Assembly (NCBI GenBank): GCA_964493385.1 | Contig: CAZBNW010000012.1 | Span: forward strand, 1 to 37,833 | DNA length: 37,833 nt | Origin: Loki-b32 sp964493385 | Lineage (GTDB): Archaea > Asgardarchaeota > Lokiarchaeia > Sigyniarchaeales > SOKP01 | Direction of reading: 5' to 3' | Shown: positions 14,562 through 22,906 of the stretch, in pieces | Layout of the letters: every line of letters starts with the position of its first letter | How positions within the stretch are numbered: the stretch's first letter is position 1 | Program-made: the position numbers and the translations under genes | Notes under the pieces: generated by a model | Told to the model about the DNA's origin: nothing | The model's database searches: none | What the model saw: only the letters and a program-made list of their open reading frames with translations

Positions 14562-15767
14562 ATGGCTAAAATTAAATCTGTCGTAATTACACTGGTAATA
14601 TTTTTATTAATCGGTATAATACATGGTGCTATCCTAAATTCTTTTAATATATTTGTAAGTTGGTTATTATTCGGAATCTGGTTAATATTTTCTTTTAAAG
14701 TTTTAAAAAATATTAAACAGTATCGTGAATTTAATTCTCCTCACAATACTGCTTTCTTTACAATTGGACCTGTTTTTATTGGAATTTTTTATTCAATTTG
14801 GGGTAATTTTACAGGTTTATTAGGAGAAAATCTTCTTGAAAGTACAGATTTATATTTAAGCTGGTGGAGTATTCTATTTGGATTTCCCTATATATTATTT
14901 GGTTCAATCTCTTTGTATCATTGTTTTAAAAAATATAATGTAATTTATTTTGGAACGAAATCAGTAAATGCGCGAAAATTTGGGTATATTTTAGGTATCT
15001 CAATTCTCTTTTTCATAATTGTTTATTGGATTAGTTTTTATTCACTTGTTGGCTTCTATGGATCTTTATTAATACCTCTCCATTTTTTAATAGATCTTAA
15101 TCTATTAATGTTGCTTATCAGTACTATTTTAATAATGATTGTCCCAGGGTTATTTGGGGCTCGAACACAATTACCCCATTTAACGAGAGATTACATAACA
15201 CAACGTACAAATAGATTAAACCAATTAACATCACCTTCAAGAAGTACATCTCCTAGAAGACAGAGAAAAAGTATTCATACTACAACTAGATCATCACCAA
15301 CTCCTTCAACTAGAACGACTACTCGTACATCGAGATCAGTTTCTCGTTCATCAAGATCTATACCTAGAGGGCATATACATTCAGCAAGTTCTAGAGTTAA
15401 AACATCTACTCGGACTACAAGCAGGAGTACAACAGGAAAACCAATTAGAAGGAGTCAGAGCGTTATAAGACAAAGAAATTTTAAATTATATAGACCAAAA
15501 GCTGGAAATTTATCAATAGAAGATTTTAAATGTATTTTTTGTTTTAAATTGCCAGAATTTCCAAAAGATAATGGTAGAGGAATAATTTTATGTCCAAATT
15601 GTAGATATCCCGCTCATGCAGATGAATTTAAAGATTGGCTCAGAACTTCTGGTCTTTGTTCTCGATGTAATGCTCCTATTCCTTCAAATTATAGGAGAAA
15701 TCCTAAAATTATCAGTGTAAAAAACTATATAATAATTTTTAAGGATATTTTAAGGAAAAGACAATAA
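14562..15767 (+). CDS. Multi-pass membrane protein with C-terminal RING-like finger (candidate E3)
   Basis: 401 residues. Five or six hydrophobic segments fill residues 1-198. A linker (about 200-310) is very rich in S, T and R. The C-terminal zinc finger has C324, C327, C344, C347, H352, C366 and C369, a C-x2-C, C-x2-C, H, C-x2-C arrangement; D354 could be the eighth ligand. It resembles the small RING finger proteins known in archaeal ubiquitin operons, here fused to a membrane domain. GGTGATT nine bases before the ATG gives a strong ribosome binding site. Operon position after E2 and JAMM supports a ligase role at the membrane. Activity and ligand set are inferred. Confidence 0.85.
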   Translation: MAKIKSVVITLVIFLLIGIIHGAILNSFNIFVSWLLFGIWLIFSFKVLKNIKQYREFNSPHNTAFFTIGPVFIGIFYSIWGNFTGLLGENLLESTDLYLSWWSILFGFPYILFGSISLYHCFKKYNVIYFGTKSVNARKFGYILGISILFFIIVYWISFYSLVGFYGSLLIPLHFLIDLNLLMLLISTILIMIVPGLFGARTQLPHLTRDYITQRTNRLNQLTSPSRSTSPRRQRKSIHTTTRSSPTPSTRTTTRTSRSVSRSSRSIPRGHIHSASSRVKTSTRTTSRSTTGKPIRRSQSVIRQRNFKLYRPKAGNLSIEDFKCIFCFKLPEFPKDNGRGIILCPNCRYPAHADEFKDWLRTSGLCSRCNAPIPSNYRRNPKIISVKNYIIIFKDILRKRQ

Positions 15768-15807
15768 TTTCTTACGATTTTTTTAAAATTCATTAAAAAT
15801 TTAATCT

Positions 15808-16740
15808 CTAATTTTTTACCTTTTGTTTTAATTCGCCCACAGTAGTTTTCAGTTCAGCATAAACATTATGAGGATGAATAGATTCAAGACTTTCAATTTT
15901 AAATTTTACTTTAAAATCATCGTCAAGATTTGGAAAATCTCTTAAAATGAAATTTTTTGCCATTTCTCTAATAACATCTTCGGAAAAGAGAGGTTTTAAA
16001 TGCGCAATTCTTACTAATTCAGCTTCTTCGGGTCTCTTTAAAACAGATTGAATTTTACCGCTCATGGATTGCTCTATAACATCAATAATGTCTAAAACAT
16101 CTACCTTATGATTAGTTAAATCCTTTATTTGAATGATAATAGTCCCGATTGATCTTTGATTATGTGAAGAAAATGGAAGGATATTTAATAACTTATTGAG
16201 ATCTTCTTCCGAAACATTAATATCTTTTCTGGATTTAACAACTTTTTCTGCATATTCCAAAGAAAGTTCTTTAGCGCAAGGACACACTGTCATACCAACT
16301 GCGCTAGCGCCAATAAAATAATTATAATCGATATCACCTAATTTATCTCGACTTGCTTTTACAAAAGAACTAATATCATATGATTTTTGAATGATCCTTT
16401 CATCATTTTCTCTAACTTGCACTACAATTTTACCTTCTAATTTTACTTCAGCTTTAGATGTGTATGGATGGCGTTCCAATAATTTTTTTACAATTGTATC
16501 TCCAACAAGTTCAATAGTTGGGGTAGGTTTGAAGATTACTTCATTAATGACTTCTTCTATAGTTTCCGAAGTTCTAGACATATGTATTCCACGCTGTTCA
16601 GCAGGAAGATTGATTAATGCTGAAATTTTAGGATAGAAAGAATACTTTTTATTCTCTTGAACAATCTCAACTTTTTTTTCTAATTCTACAATACCAACCT
16701 TATCTATTGGAATATCTATTCCGGAACCAGAATCTTGCAA
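15808..16740 (-). CDS. mptA: GTP cyclohydrolase MptA (type IB fold, FolE2-like)
   Basis: About 310 residues. It opens GTP to start tetrahydromethanopterin synthesis (7,8-dihydroneopterin 2',3'-cyclic phosphate in the archaeal enzyme). Family marks: DIPIDKVGI (9-17), the AEQRGIHMSR signature (47-56) and the metal/active-site segment GMTVCPCAKELS (149-160, C153 and C155). The frame has no ATG near the conserved N-terminus; the start shown is a TTG without a clear Shine-Dalgarno sequence and may be off by a few codons. It diverges from the amidohydrolase-F420 operon; other H4MPT genes lie at 22907, 31706 and 32108. Confidence 0.88.
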   Translation of the reverse strand: MQDSGSGIDIPIDKVGIVELEKKVEIVQENKKYSFYPKISALINLPAEQRGIHMSRTSETIEEVINEVIFKPTPTIELVGDTIVKKLLERHPYTSKAEVKLEGKIVVQVRENDERIIQKSYDISSFVKASRDKLGDIDYNYFIGASAVGMTVCPCAKELSLEYAEKVVKSRKDINVSEEDLNKLLNILPFSSHNQRSIGTIIIQIKDLTNHKVDVLDIIDVIEQSMSGKIQSVLKRPEEAELVRIAHLKPLFSEDVIREMAKNFILRDFPNLDDDFKVKFKIESLESIHPHNVYAELKTTVGELKQKVKN

Positions 16741-16803
16741 ATCTGTTTTAAATTTGGTAATTAAAAGCCACCAGTGACAAAAACTAATTTTTTTTTTCTA
16801 ATC

Positions 16804-16843
16804 TTTAAAAGGATTAGATATAATTTAAAAGGATTCGATATAA
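16804..16843. repeat. Tandem 20-base repeat in divergent promoter region
   Basis: TTTAAAAGGATTAGATATAA is followed directly by a copy with a single change (ATTCG for ATTAG). It sits between the divergent mptA and amidohydrolase genes, about 35-75 bases before the latter's start. Each copy contains a TTTAAAAGG motif that could be a TATA element, so this may be a doubled promoter or operator. Confidence 0.7.
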
Positions 16844-16877
16844 TTAATACAAAATAATTTACATTGTTTATGAATTA

Positions 16878-18047
16878 ATGGCAAATAAATGTTTATTTAG
16901 CAAGTATGCTCTAATTGGAGATAATTTAGATTTAAAACAGAATGTAAATTTAGAAATTGATCAAACTGGAAAAATTATAGATATCTCCTATGATGATATA
17001 AGTAAAAATTTAGAAATTTTACCAAATCATCAGAATTTCTTAATGGCTCCAGGTTTTATAAACTCCCATGTCCATATTGGAGATAATTTTGCTAAAGAAT
17101 TAGGTTTTAATAAAGAGCTAGGGGAGATTGTTGCTCCACCATTTGGACTTAAACATAAATTACTAAGGCAAACCCGAGAAGAAACTAAAGTTAAAGGAAT
17201 TCAAAACGCTGTTTTAGAAATGCTTTCAAATGGGATTACATTTTTCATTGATTTTAGAGAGGAAGGAGTAGAAGGCGTAAATCTTCTAAAAAAGGCGCTC
17301 ACTAACACTTCAATTAATTATTTAATCCTGGGACGATTTATGGATGAGAGTGAAATAGAATCTATTTTTGATTTAGCAGACGGAGTCGGATTAGCTAGTT
17401 ATAAAGAAATAACTTTAACAAATAAGAAATTTATTATATTAGCTAAACAGAGATTTAAAAAAATCATTGCTTGTCACTGTGCTGAAAACAATCGTAGTGA
17501 GGATTTAATAAATAAAATGTTTTCTGATAATTGTGTTGATATTATCATTCATGGGACTAAATTTGTCAAGAAAGATTTAGTAAAAGTGATTAAAAATAAT
17601 AAATCACTTGTTTTATGTCCTCGTTGTAATGGATATTTTGGAGTTGGTTTTCCTCCCATTAGCGAAATTTTAAAATTAAAGATTCCAATATCATTAGGCA
17701 CAGATAATCTAATGGTAAATAATACAGATTTATTTGAAGAGATACGATATCTTTATCGAATTTCAAGAGTTTCATGCAGTTATAATAAAGAACTTCAATT
17801 AAGTTCTAAAGATTTACTGAAAATGGTAACTATTAATGCTGCTAAAAATTTTAATCTTGAAAAAGAGTTTGGTTCAATTTCAAAAGGAAAATTTGCTGAC
17901 CTTTTTTTAATTGATCTTTGCCATCCAAATCTATTTTCTTATAAAGTAGACTCTAATAATATTTATGATTTAATTTCTCAAAGAACAAAATCAGAAAATA
18001 TTAATAAAACCTATATCAAAGGAGAGTTAGTTTTTGAAAGAATTTAA
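16878..18047 (+). CDS. Metal-dependent amidohydrolase (cytosine/guanine deaminase-like)
   Basis: 389 residues with the amidohydrolase TIM-barrel pattern. Metal ligands are visible in PGFINSHVHIGD (HxH), in the HCAEN and IHGT segments, and in ISLGTDN (final Asp). The C-terminal FGSISKGKFADLFLIDL is the usual beta-sandwich closing strand. The family includes deaminases of purines, pyrimidines and triazines. It is first in an operon with an archaeal RIB7-type reductase and cofG/cofH. Its neighbours act on or near ribosylaminopyrimidines, so it could supply the pyrimidine deaminase step between reductase and FO synthase. That role is inference. Confidence 0.8.
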   Translation: MANKCLFSKYALIGDNLDLKQNVNLEIDQTGKIIDISYDDISKNLEILPNHQNFLMAPGFINSHVHIGDNFAKELGFNKELGEIVAPPFGLKHKLLRQTREETKVKGIQNAVLEMLSNGITFFIDFREEGVEGVNLLKKALTNTSINYLILGRFMDESEIESIFDLADGVGLASYKEITLTNKKFIILAKQRFKKIIACHCAENNRSEDLINKMFSDNCVDIIIHGTKFVKKDLVKVIKNNKSLVLCPRCNGYFGVGFPPISEILKLKIPISLGTDNLMVNNTDLFEEIRYLYRISRVSCSYNKELQLSSKDLLKMVTINAAKNFNLEKEFGSISKGKFADLFLIDLCHPNLFSYKVDSNNIYDLISQRTKSENINKTYIKGELVFERI

Positions 18048-18702
18048 ACGCCCCTATGTAATTTTAAGTGCAGCGATGACTATTGATGGAAAGATAGCAT
18101 CCAAAACAGGAGATCCAGAATTATCTGATGAGCAAGATTGGAAAGAAGTCCATAAACTTAGAACTCAAGTGGATGGTATTATCGTCGGGAAGAACACTAT
18201 ATTAAAAGATAATCCCAAACTTCACATTAAATTCTATGAACATAAGGGATATTATAGAATTGTTGTAGATAGTAATCTTTCGATACCTATTGATTCAAAT
18301 GTAATTATATTTCAACCACAAACGTATCCTACAATAATATGCACCACGGAAAATGTATCTCTGAAAAAAATCAAAGATTTTGAGTCAAAAGGAGTAAAGA
18401 TATTAAAGTCTGGTAAAGGTAAGAAAGTAAATATATCGAATCTTATGCCTCTTCTCTATAATGTAGGGATGCAAAAGCTCTTATTAGAGGGAGGTGGCAC
18501 ATTGAACTGGAGCTTTATTAAGAAGAATTTAATAGATGAAATAAGGCTAACTGTTGCTCCATGGATGGTTGGTGGTCAAGATGCAACTAGCCTTGTTGAA
18601 GGTAAAGGTTTTGAAACTATGGCTCAAGCGCCAAGGTTTAAATTGCTTGAAATTTTAAGTAGAGATAATTATGTGGTGTTAAAATACAAGAAGAATAAAT
18701 AA
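18034..18702 (+). CDS. 2,5-diamino-6-ribosylaminopyrimidinone 5'-phosphate reductase (RIB7/ArfC type)
   Basis: 222 residues, the stand-alone RibD C-terminal reductase domain. Visible: YVILSAAMTIDGKIAS (8-23), RTQVDGIIVGKNTILKDNPKL, KLLLEGGGTLNWSF and VAPWMVGG, which form the NADPH and substrate sites. It reduces the ribosyl side chain to ribityl in archaeal riboflavin synthesis, which also feeds the F420 chromophore. The start is TTG 18034, with GGAGAG seven bases upstream, overlapping the amidohydrolase end by 14 bases. The stop and the cofG start overlap as TAATG. Confidence 0.88.
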   Translation: MKEFKRPYVILSAAMTIDGKIASKTGDPELSDEQDWKEVHKLRTQVDGIIVGKNTILKDNPKLHIKFYEHKGYYRIVVDSNLSIPIDSNVIIFQPQTYPTIICTTENVSLKKIKDFESKGVKILKSGKGKKVNISNLMPLLYNVGMQKLLLEGGGTLNWSFIKKNLIDEIRLTVAPWMVGGQDATSLVEGKGFETMAQAPRFKLLEILSRDNYVVLKYKKNK

Positions 18703-19805
18703 TGAATAAAGATAGTGAAATTAAAAGCTTTAAAAAGCTCACATTAAAACAACTAAGAGCGAGAGTAAAAAACATAAAAGAGCAATTACCAAGTAATGAG
18801 AAAAACGTAATAACTTATTCCAAAAATTTTACCCTTTCTCTTTCGAACTATTGTGTTAATCAATGTGGATATTGTTTTTATAATTATAAAATTCCTAAGT
18901 CAAGTGGTCAGGGAAATGTAGTATTACTTAGTAATGAGCAAATAGTTACTTTAATTCAAAAAGCTCTTCAATACAACTGTAAAGAAGCCCTTCTGATGTC
19001 TGGAGAACGTCCAGAAAGTTTTCCTGAAGTTAAAATAGAATTAAAAAATAGAGGTTGTTCAGATTTTATAGAGTTTGTAAAAGATATTTGCACATATCTA
19101 CTTGATTTTAACATTCTACCCCATACAAATTTAGGATTTTTAACTTATAACGAAATGGAGGAACTAAAAAAATTCAACGCAAGTATGGGGTTGATGCTTG
19201 AAAGTACTAGTATAAAGCTTTTTAAAAAAGGGAAGGTACATGAATATTCTCCTGGAAAATTACCCGCAAAAAGAATAGAGCACATTAATAATGCTGGAAA
19301 ATTAAAAATTCCATTTACTACAGGCTTGTTAATAGGTATTGGAGAAACTCTGGAAGATATCATAAAAGATTTATATTTAATCAAAAATATCTATAAAAAA
19401 TATGGGCATATTCAAGAAGTTATAATTCAGAATTTTGTAAAAAAAGAAGGAATTCCCTACCAACCTAAAAAGCTACTCAATATGAAATATATGCTTAGAA
19501 TAGCTGGAATTGCTCGTATTATATTTGAAAATGAAATTGCTATTCAAGTACCACCAAATCTTATAATAGGTTTAGAAAAAGAGTTTATCGATATAGGTAT
19601 TGATGACTTCGGAGGAATATCACCTATAACATTAGATTATATAAATCCTGAAAATCAATGGCCTCAAATTGATGATTTGAATAAAATTTGTGAGAATAAA
19701 GGTTATAAACTCAAAGAGAGGCTTCCAATCTATGATAAATACATCCAAAAAAGTGATTTCTGTTCAGAAAATATTAAAAAAATTATAGATAATATAAATT
19801 ATTAA
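18702..19805 (+). CDS. cofG: FO synthase subunit 1 (CofG), radical SAM
   Basis: 367 residues. With CofH it makes FO (7,8-didemethyl-8-hydroxy-5-deazariboflavin), the F420 chromophore, from tyrosine and 5-amino-6-ribitylaminouracil. The radical SAM cluster motif is C51-x3-C55-x2-C58. CofG hallmarks: SGERPE, the NASMGLMLES segment, IPFTTGLLIGIGET, the IQEVIIQNF strand, and the closing DDFGGISPITLDYINPE. It overlaps its neighbours by one base on both sides (TAATG junctions), so the four genes are translated as a unit. Confidence 0.93.
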   Translation: MNKDSEIKSFKKLTLKQLRARVKNIKEQLPSNEKNVITYSKNFTLSLSNYCVNQCGYCFYNYKIPKSSGQGNVVLLSNEQIVTLIQKALQYNCKEALLMSGERPESFPEVKIELKNRGCSDFIEFVKDICTYLLDFNILPHTNLGFLTYNEMEELKKFNASMGLMLESTSIKLFKKGKVHEYSPGKLPAKRIEHINNAGKLKIPFTTGLLIGIGETLEDIIKDLYLIKNIYKKYGHIQEVIIQNFVKKEGIPYQPKKLLNMKYMLRIAGIARIIFENEIAIQVPPNLIIGLEKEFIDIGIDDFGGISPITLDYINPENQWPQIDDLNKICENKGYKLKERLPIYDKYIQKSDFCSENIKKIIDNINY

Positions 19806-20935
19806 TGTTAACTTCTCATATCTTAAACCAGCTAAAACCAGAAATAAAGTTAATTTTAGAAAAAGCTTTAAAAAATAAGGAAATTACCTCTAAGGAAGCT
19901 TTAAAATTATTAAAAGTTCATGGTAAAGAATTTTTTGCCCTACAATATGTAGCTAATCAAATTTGTTATGAAAAGAAAGAAGATTTCGTAACTTTTGTGA
20001 TTAACCGAAATATAAATTTTACAAATGTGTGCTTTCAAGGATGTAAATTCTGTTCTTTTAGTTTACCAACTAATCACAAAGATGCTTTTTTGCTTACATT
20101 AGAGGAGATTAGGGATAGAGTTATTGAAGCAAAAAATTCAAATTGTTCAGAAGTATGTATTCAAGGGGGAATAAATCCTGAATTAAAATTTGATTTTTAT
20201 TTAGATATTCTTAGAGTTGTAAAAGAAATTGATAGAAATATACATGTTCATGCGTTTTCTCCTCAAGAAATCTACTTTATGTCAAAATTATATGATAGTT
20301 CAGTAGAGAACACTTTGAAAGAATTAAAAAAAGCAGGATTAGATTCAATTCCAGGAACAGCAGCAGAGATTTTAGTTGATGATATTAGAAAAATTGTATG
20401 TCCTAATAAAGTTTTCACTCAGCAATGGGTTGACATTATCACTACAGCTCATAATTTAGGAATCCCAACAACTTCAACTATCATGTACGGACACATAGAA
20501 TCTCTAAATAACCGAGTTACGCATTTAGAAGTTTTAAGAGAAATTCAGAAAGAAACTAAAGGCTTTACTGAATTTGTACCTTTACCTTTTGTTAAAGAAA
20601 AGCCGATTTTATCGAGATTAGATAAATATCCTTTGAATCCTAGTTATGGTATGGCGGATTTAAAATTATTTTCCGTCTCTCGGATATTTTTGAATAATTA
20701 TATTGATAATATACAATGCAGTTGGGTAAAATTGGGCCCAAAGTTTGCCCAAGTGTCCTTAAATTTCGGTGTAAACGATTTCTCTGGAACTTTAATGGAA
20801 GAAAATATATCAAGAAGTGCTGGAGCGGAATTTGGTCAATATTTATCACCAGAAGAAATAATTAAAATAATTAAAGCCGCTGGAAAGAAACCCGCTCAAA
20901 GAGATACTTTATATAATATATTGAAATATTATTAA
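19805..20935 (+). CDS. cofH: FO synthase subunit 2 (CofH), radical SAM
   Basis: 376 residues. It joins tyrosine-derived and ribitylaminouracil moieties in FO formation. The radical SAM cluster is C76-x3-C80-x2-C83 (CFQGCKFCSF). Family segments: EVCIQGGINPE, VHAFSPQEI, LDSIPGTAAEILVDDIR, TTSTIMYGH, EFVPLPF, SWVKLGP, NDFSGTLMEENIS and QRDTLY. It is last in the operon; its stop is three bases from the convergent dehydrogenase gene's end. Confidence 0.93.
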   Translation: MLTSHILNQLKPEIKLILEKALKNKEITSKEALKLLKVHGKEFFALQYVANQICYEKKEDFVTFVINRNINFTNVCFQGCKFCSFSLPTNHKDAFLLTLEEIRDRVIEAKNSNCSEVCIQGGINPELKFDFYLDILRVVKEIDRNIHVHAFSPQEIYFMSKLYDSSVENTLKELKKAGLDSIPGTAAEILVDDIRKIVCPNKVFTQQWVDIITTAHNLGIPTTSTIMYGHIESLNNRVTHLEVLREIQKETKGFTEFVPLPFVKEKPILSRLDKYPLNPSYGMADLKLFSVSRIFLNNYIDNIQCSWVKLGPKFAQVSLNFGVNDFSGTLMEENISRSAGAEFGQYLSPEEIIKIIKAAGKKPAQRDTLYNILKYY

Positions 20936-20938
20936 AAA

Positions 20939-22804
20939 TTACTGAGATTGTAGATATTCTAAAATATAGCGTTGTGCTATAAGATCCGAATTGACCATCC
21001 CTAGTACTTTTCCTTGTTCAACTACTGGCATTGCAGAAATCTGATACTGCTCTAGTTCTCGAACAATATCTAAAATAGAAAAATCTGGAGATGCTGTAAT
21101 GACATCCTTAGTCATAATTTTGTCAAGATTGACGTCACAACTATTAGAAGCAACTGCAGCAGTTATATCCCAATCGGTTACAACTCCTACAAGCTTGTTT
21201 TCAGAAAGTACAGCAATTATCCCGCTATTTTTTTCAATCATTAAAGCAGCTGCGTCCTGTACTGCACTTTTTACATCGATTGTTGGTATTGAAATCATAA
21301 TATCTTTTGCTGTACGTTCCCTTTCCTTAGCAGTCAAACGTTGAAGACTGATACGTTCAGCTGCCGTGCACGGGAGCATATCAGGGTTTGCCGCTAATAA
21401 ATCAACTAATTCAATCATATTATGATGAATTACATCTTCTCTATATTCCTCTCCTGCTTTTAATCGTTGTCTTGAAAGCTCTGCAAATTCTTTAGAATGA
21501 TCTTTCAACCATTTTTCTACCGCTTCACGATTACCTAACATTTCTTCAGGTATTTGTAATCGATCTGGAGATTTAATGATATGCTCTTGAGCAGCAAAAA
21601 TCACACCTCCAGAATTTACTAAGTAATCATTAGCTATCATTACCCCTTTCTCTCTATACACGATTTGCTCCATACGGGTACGTGCTGCCTTTCTATTAGG
21701 ATCAGGCGAATAAGTATTTGCCCCTTCAATAATCACTCCCCATTTTCCCATACGATCCACCGTTATAGATGGTTTTTCAGAAGCACGCACTCCTAAATAG
21801 TTGAATACTGGCGCCGCAGGAACTAAACAAAAAGCATTTTCGAGAAGTAAATTATTTCTATTTGTAGAAAATTTTGTTGGGTGTTTATGCCCTTCTGAAA
21901 AAATCTTCTCTTTAAAATAATTATTAGTAACTAAGCGTTTTTCTTCCCACAATTTAAAAAGTTCTTGAATTGGTAACCCGGATTCATTATATAAATATCC
22001 CTCTAAATCACTTATCCCTATTACTTTAGCATCAGGGATTCTTTCATATAATATACGTGCAGCATGAGCACCAACAGCTCCAAAACCTTGAATCAAAATT
22101 TTAAGATCTTTAGATTCTGAGATTTCTAGATTAGCAAATTGGGAAAGAACTCTCAATCTCGGCATTATATTCAATAGAGTTTGCAGAGCAATTACGACCC
22201 CACCAGCAGCTGCCCCCAATTCATCTATGCGCATTCCTCCCATCTCAACAGGCTTAGAGAGAGCATTATCTAATCCATTTTCTATAGCTATGGTCTTCAT
22301 ATCAGCATCATTAGTACCCACATCAGGTCCGGGCAAATAGATATCGATATAACGATGAATTAATCGTGCAAAACCACGTATTACTTGATTACGATTATTT
22401 GGAGAGAGATCTCTCTCAGCAACTATCCCAGACTTCCCACCACCATAAGGTAGATTTGCAGCTGCATTTTTTAAAGTCATGCCTCTAGCTAGATTATGAA
22501 TGTCTGAAGGTGTTATATCAGGGAGCATTCTAATCCCTCCCATTGACGGAGCCCCCATAGACAGGTTATCTACTACTAAATATCCACCAATTTCCAAATC
22601 GGATGTTTCATCCCATAAGCAAGCAACAATATGGGGTCCTAATTTATCAACAACAATCCCAAGTCGAGATAATAGGTGCTCGTCGATGTTACTAAATTCC
22701 AAATAACACTTTCCTTTATCTTTTTTAAGTCGGGTTTTAAGAGTAGCTTCTGGGAGGTGTTCATGAAGAAAAGATTCCATTTTTTTTGGTATCATGATAT
22801 CCAC
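20939..22804 (-). CDS. Glu/Leu/Phe/Val dehydrogenase fused to two CBS domains
   Basis: 621 residues. The dehydrogenase part shows SMGGIRM (87-93), MTLKNAAANLPYGGGKSG (109-126, with K112 and K124 as substrate and catalytic lysines), PGPDVGT (158-164) and the NAD(P) loop GFGAVG (240-245). It should interconvert an amino acid and its 2-oxoacid, most likely glutamate and 2-oxoglutarate. A linker leads to two CBS repeats (about 498-552 and 560-615; SGIIAVLSENKLVGVVTDWD and ISAMPVVEQGKVLGMVNSD). These usually bind adenine nucleotides, so allosteric control by energy state is inferred. Ordinary family members are about 420 residues without CBS. The start is GTG 22804 or ATG 22795. Confidence 0.85.
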   Translation of the reverse strand: MDIMIPKKMESFLHEHLPEATLKTRLKKDKGKCYLEFSNIDEHLLSRLGIVVDKLGPHIVACLWDETSDLEIGGYLVVDNLSMGAPSMGGIRMLPDITPSDIHNLARGMTLKNAAANLPYGGGKSGIVAERDLSPNNRNQVIRGFARLIHRYIDIYLPGPDVGTNDADMKTIAIENGLDNALSKPVEMGGMRIDELGAAAGGVVIALQTLLNIMPRLRVLSQFANLEISESKDLKILIQGFGAVGAHAARILYERIPDAKVIGISDLEGYLYNESGLPIQELFKLWEEKRLVTNNYFKEKIFSEGHKHPTKFSTNRNNLLLENAFCLVPAAPVFNYLGVRASEKPSITVDRMGKWGVIIEGANTYSPDPNRKAARTRMEQIVYREKGVMIANDYLVNSGGVIFAAQEHIIKSPDRLQIPEEMLGNREAVEKWLKDHSKEFAELSRQRLKAGEEYREDVIHHNMIELVDLLAANPDMLPCTAAERISLQRLTAKERERTAKDIMISIPTIDVKSAVQDAAALMIEKNSGIIAVLSENKLVGVVTDWDITAAVASNSCDVNLDKIMTKDVITASPDFSILDIVRELEQYQISAMPVVEQGKVLGMVNSDLIAQRYILEYLQSQ

Positions 22805-22906
22805 ACTTGTAAGAGAATTTGATTAATGGAAACATATTAGATAAGTTTAATAATTATATAAATTTCAACCAATTACTTAAGCTAATCACTAATTTATTTT
22901 ATTGAT

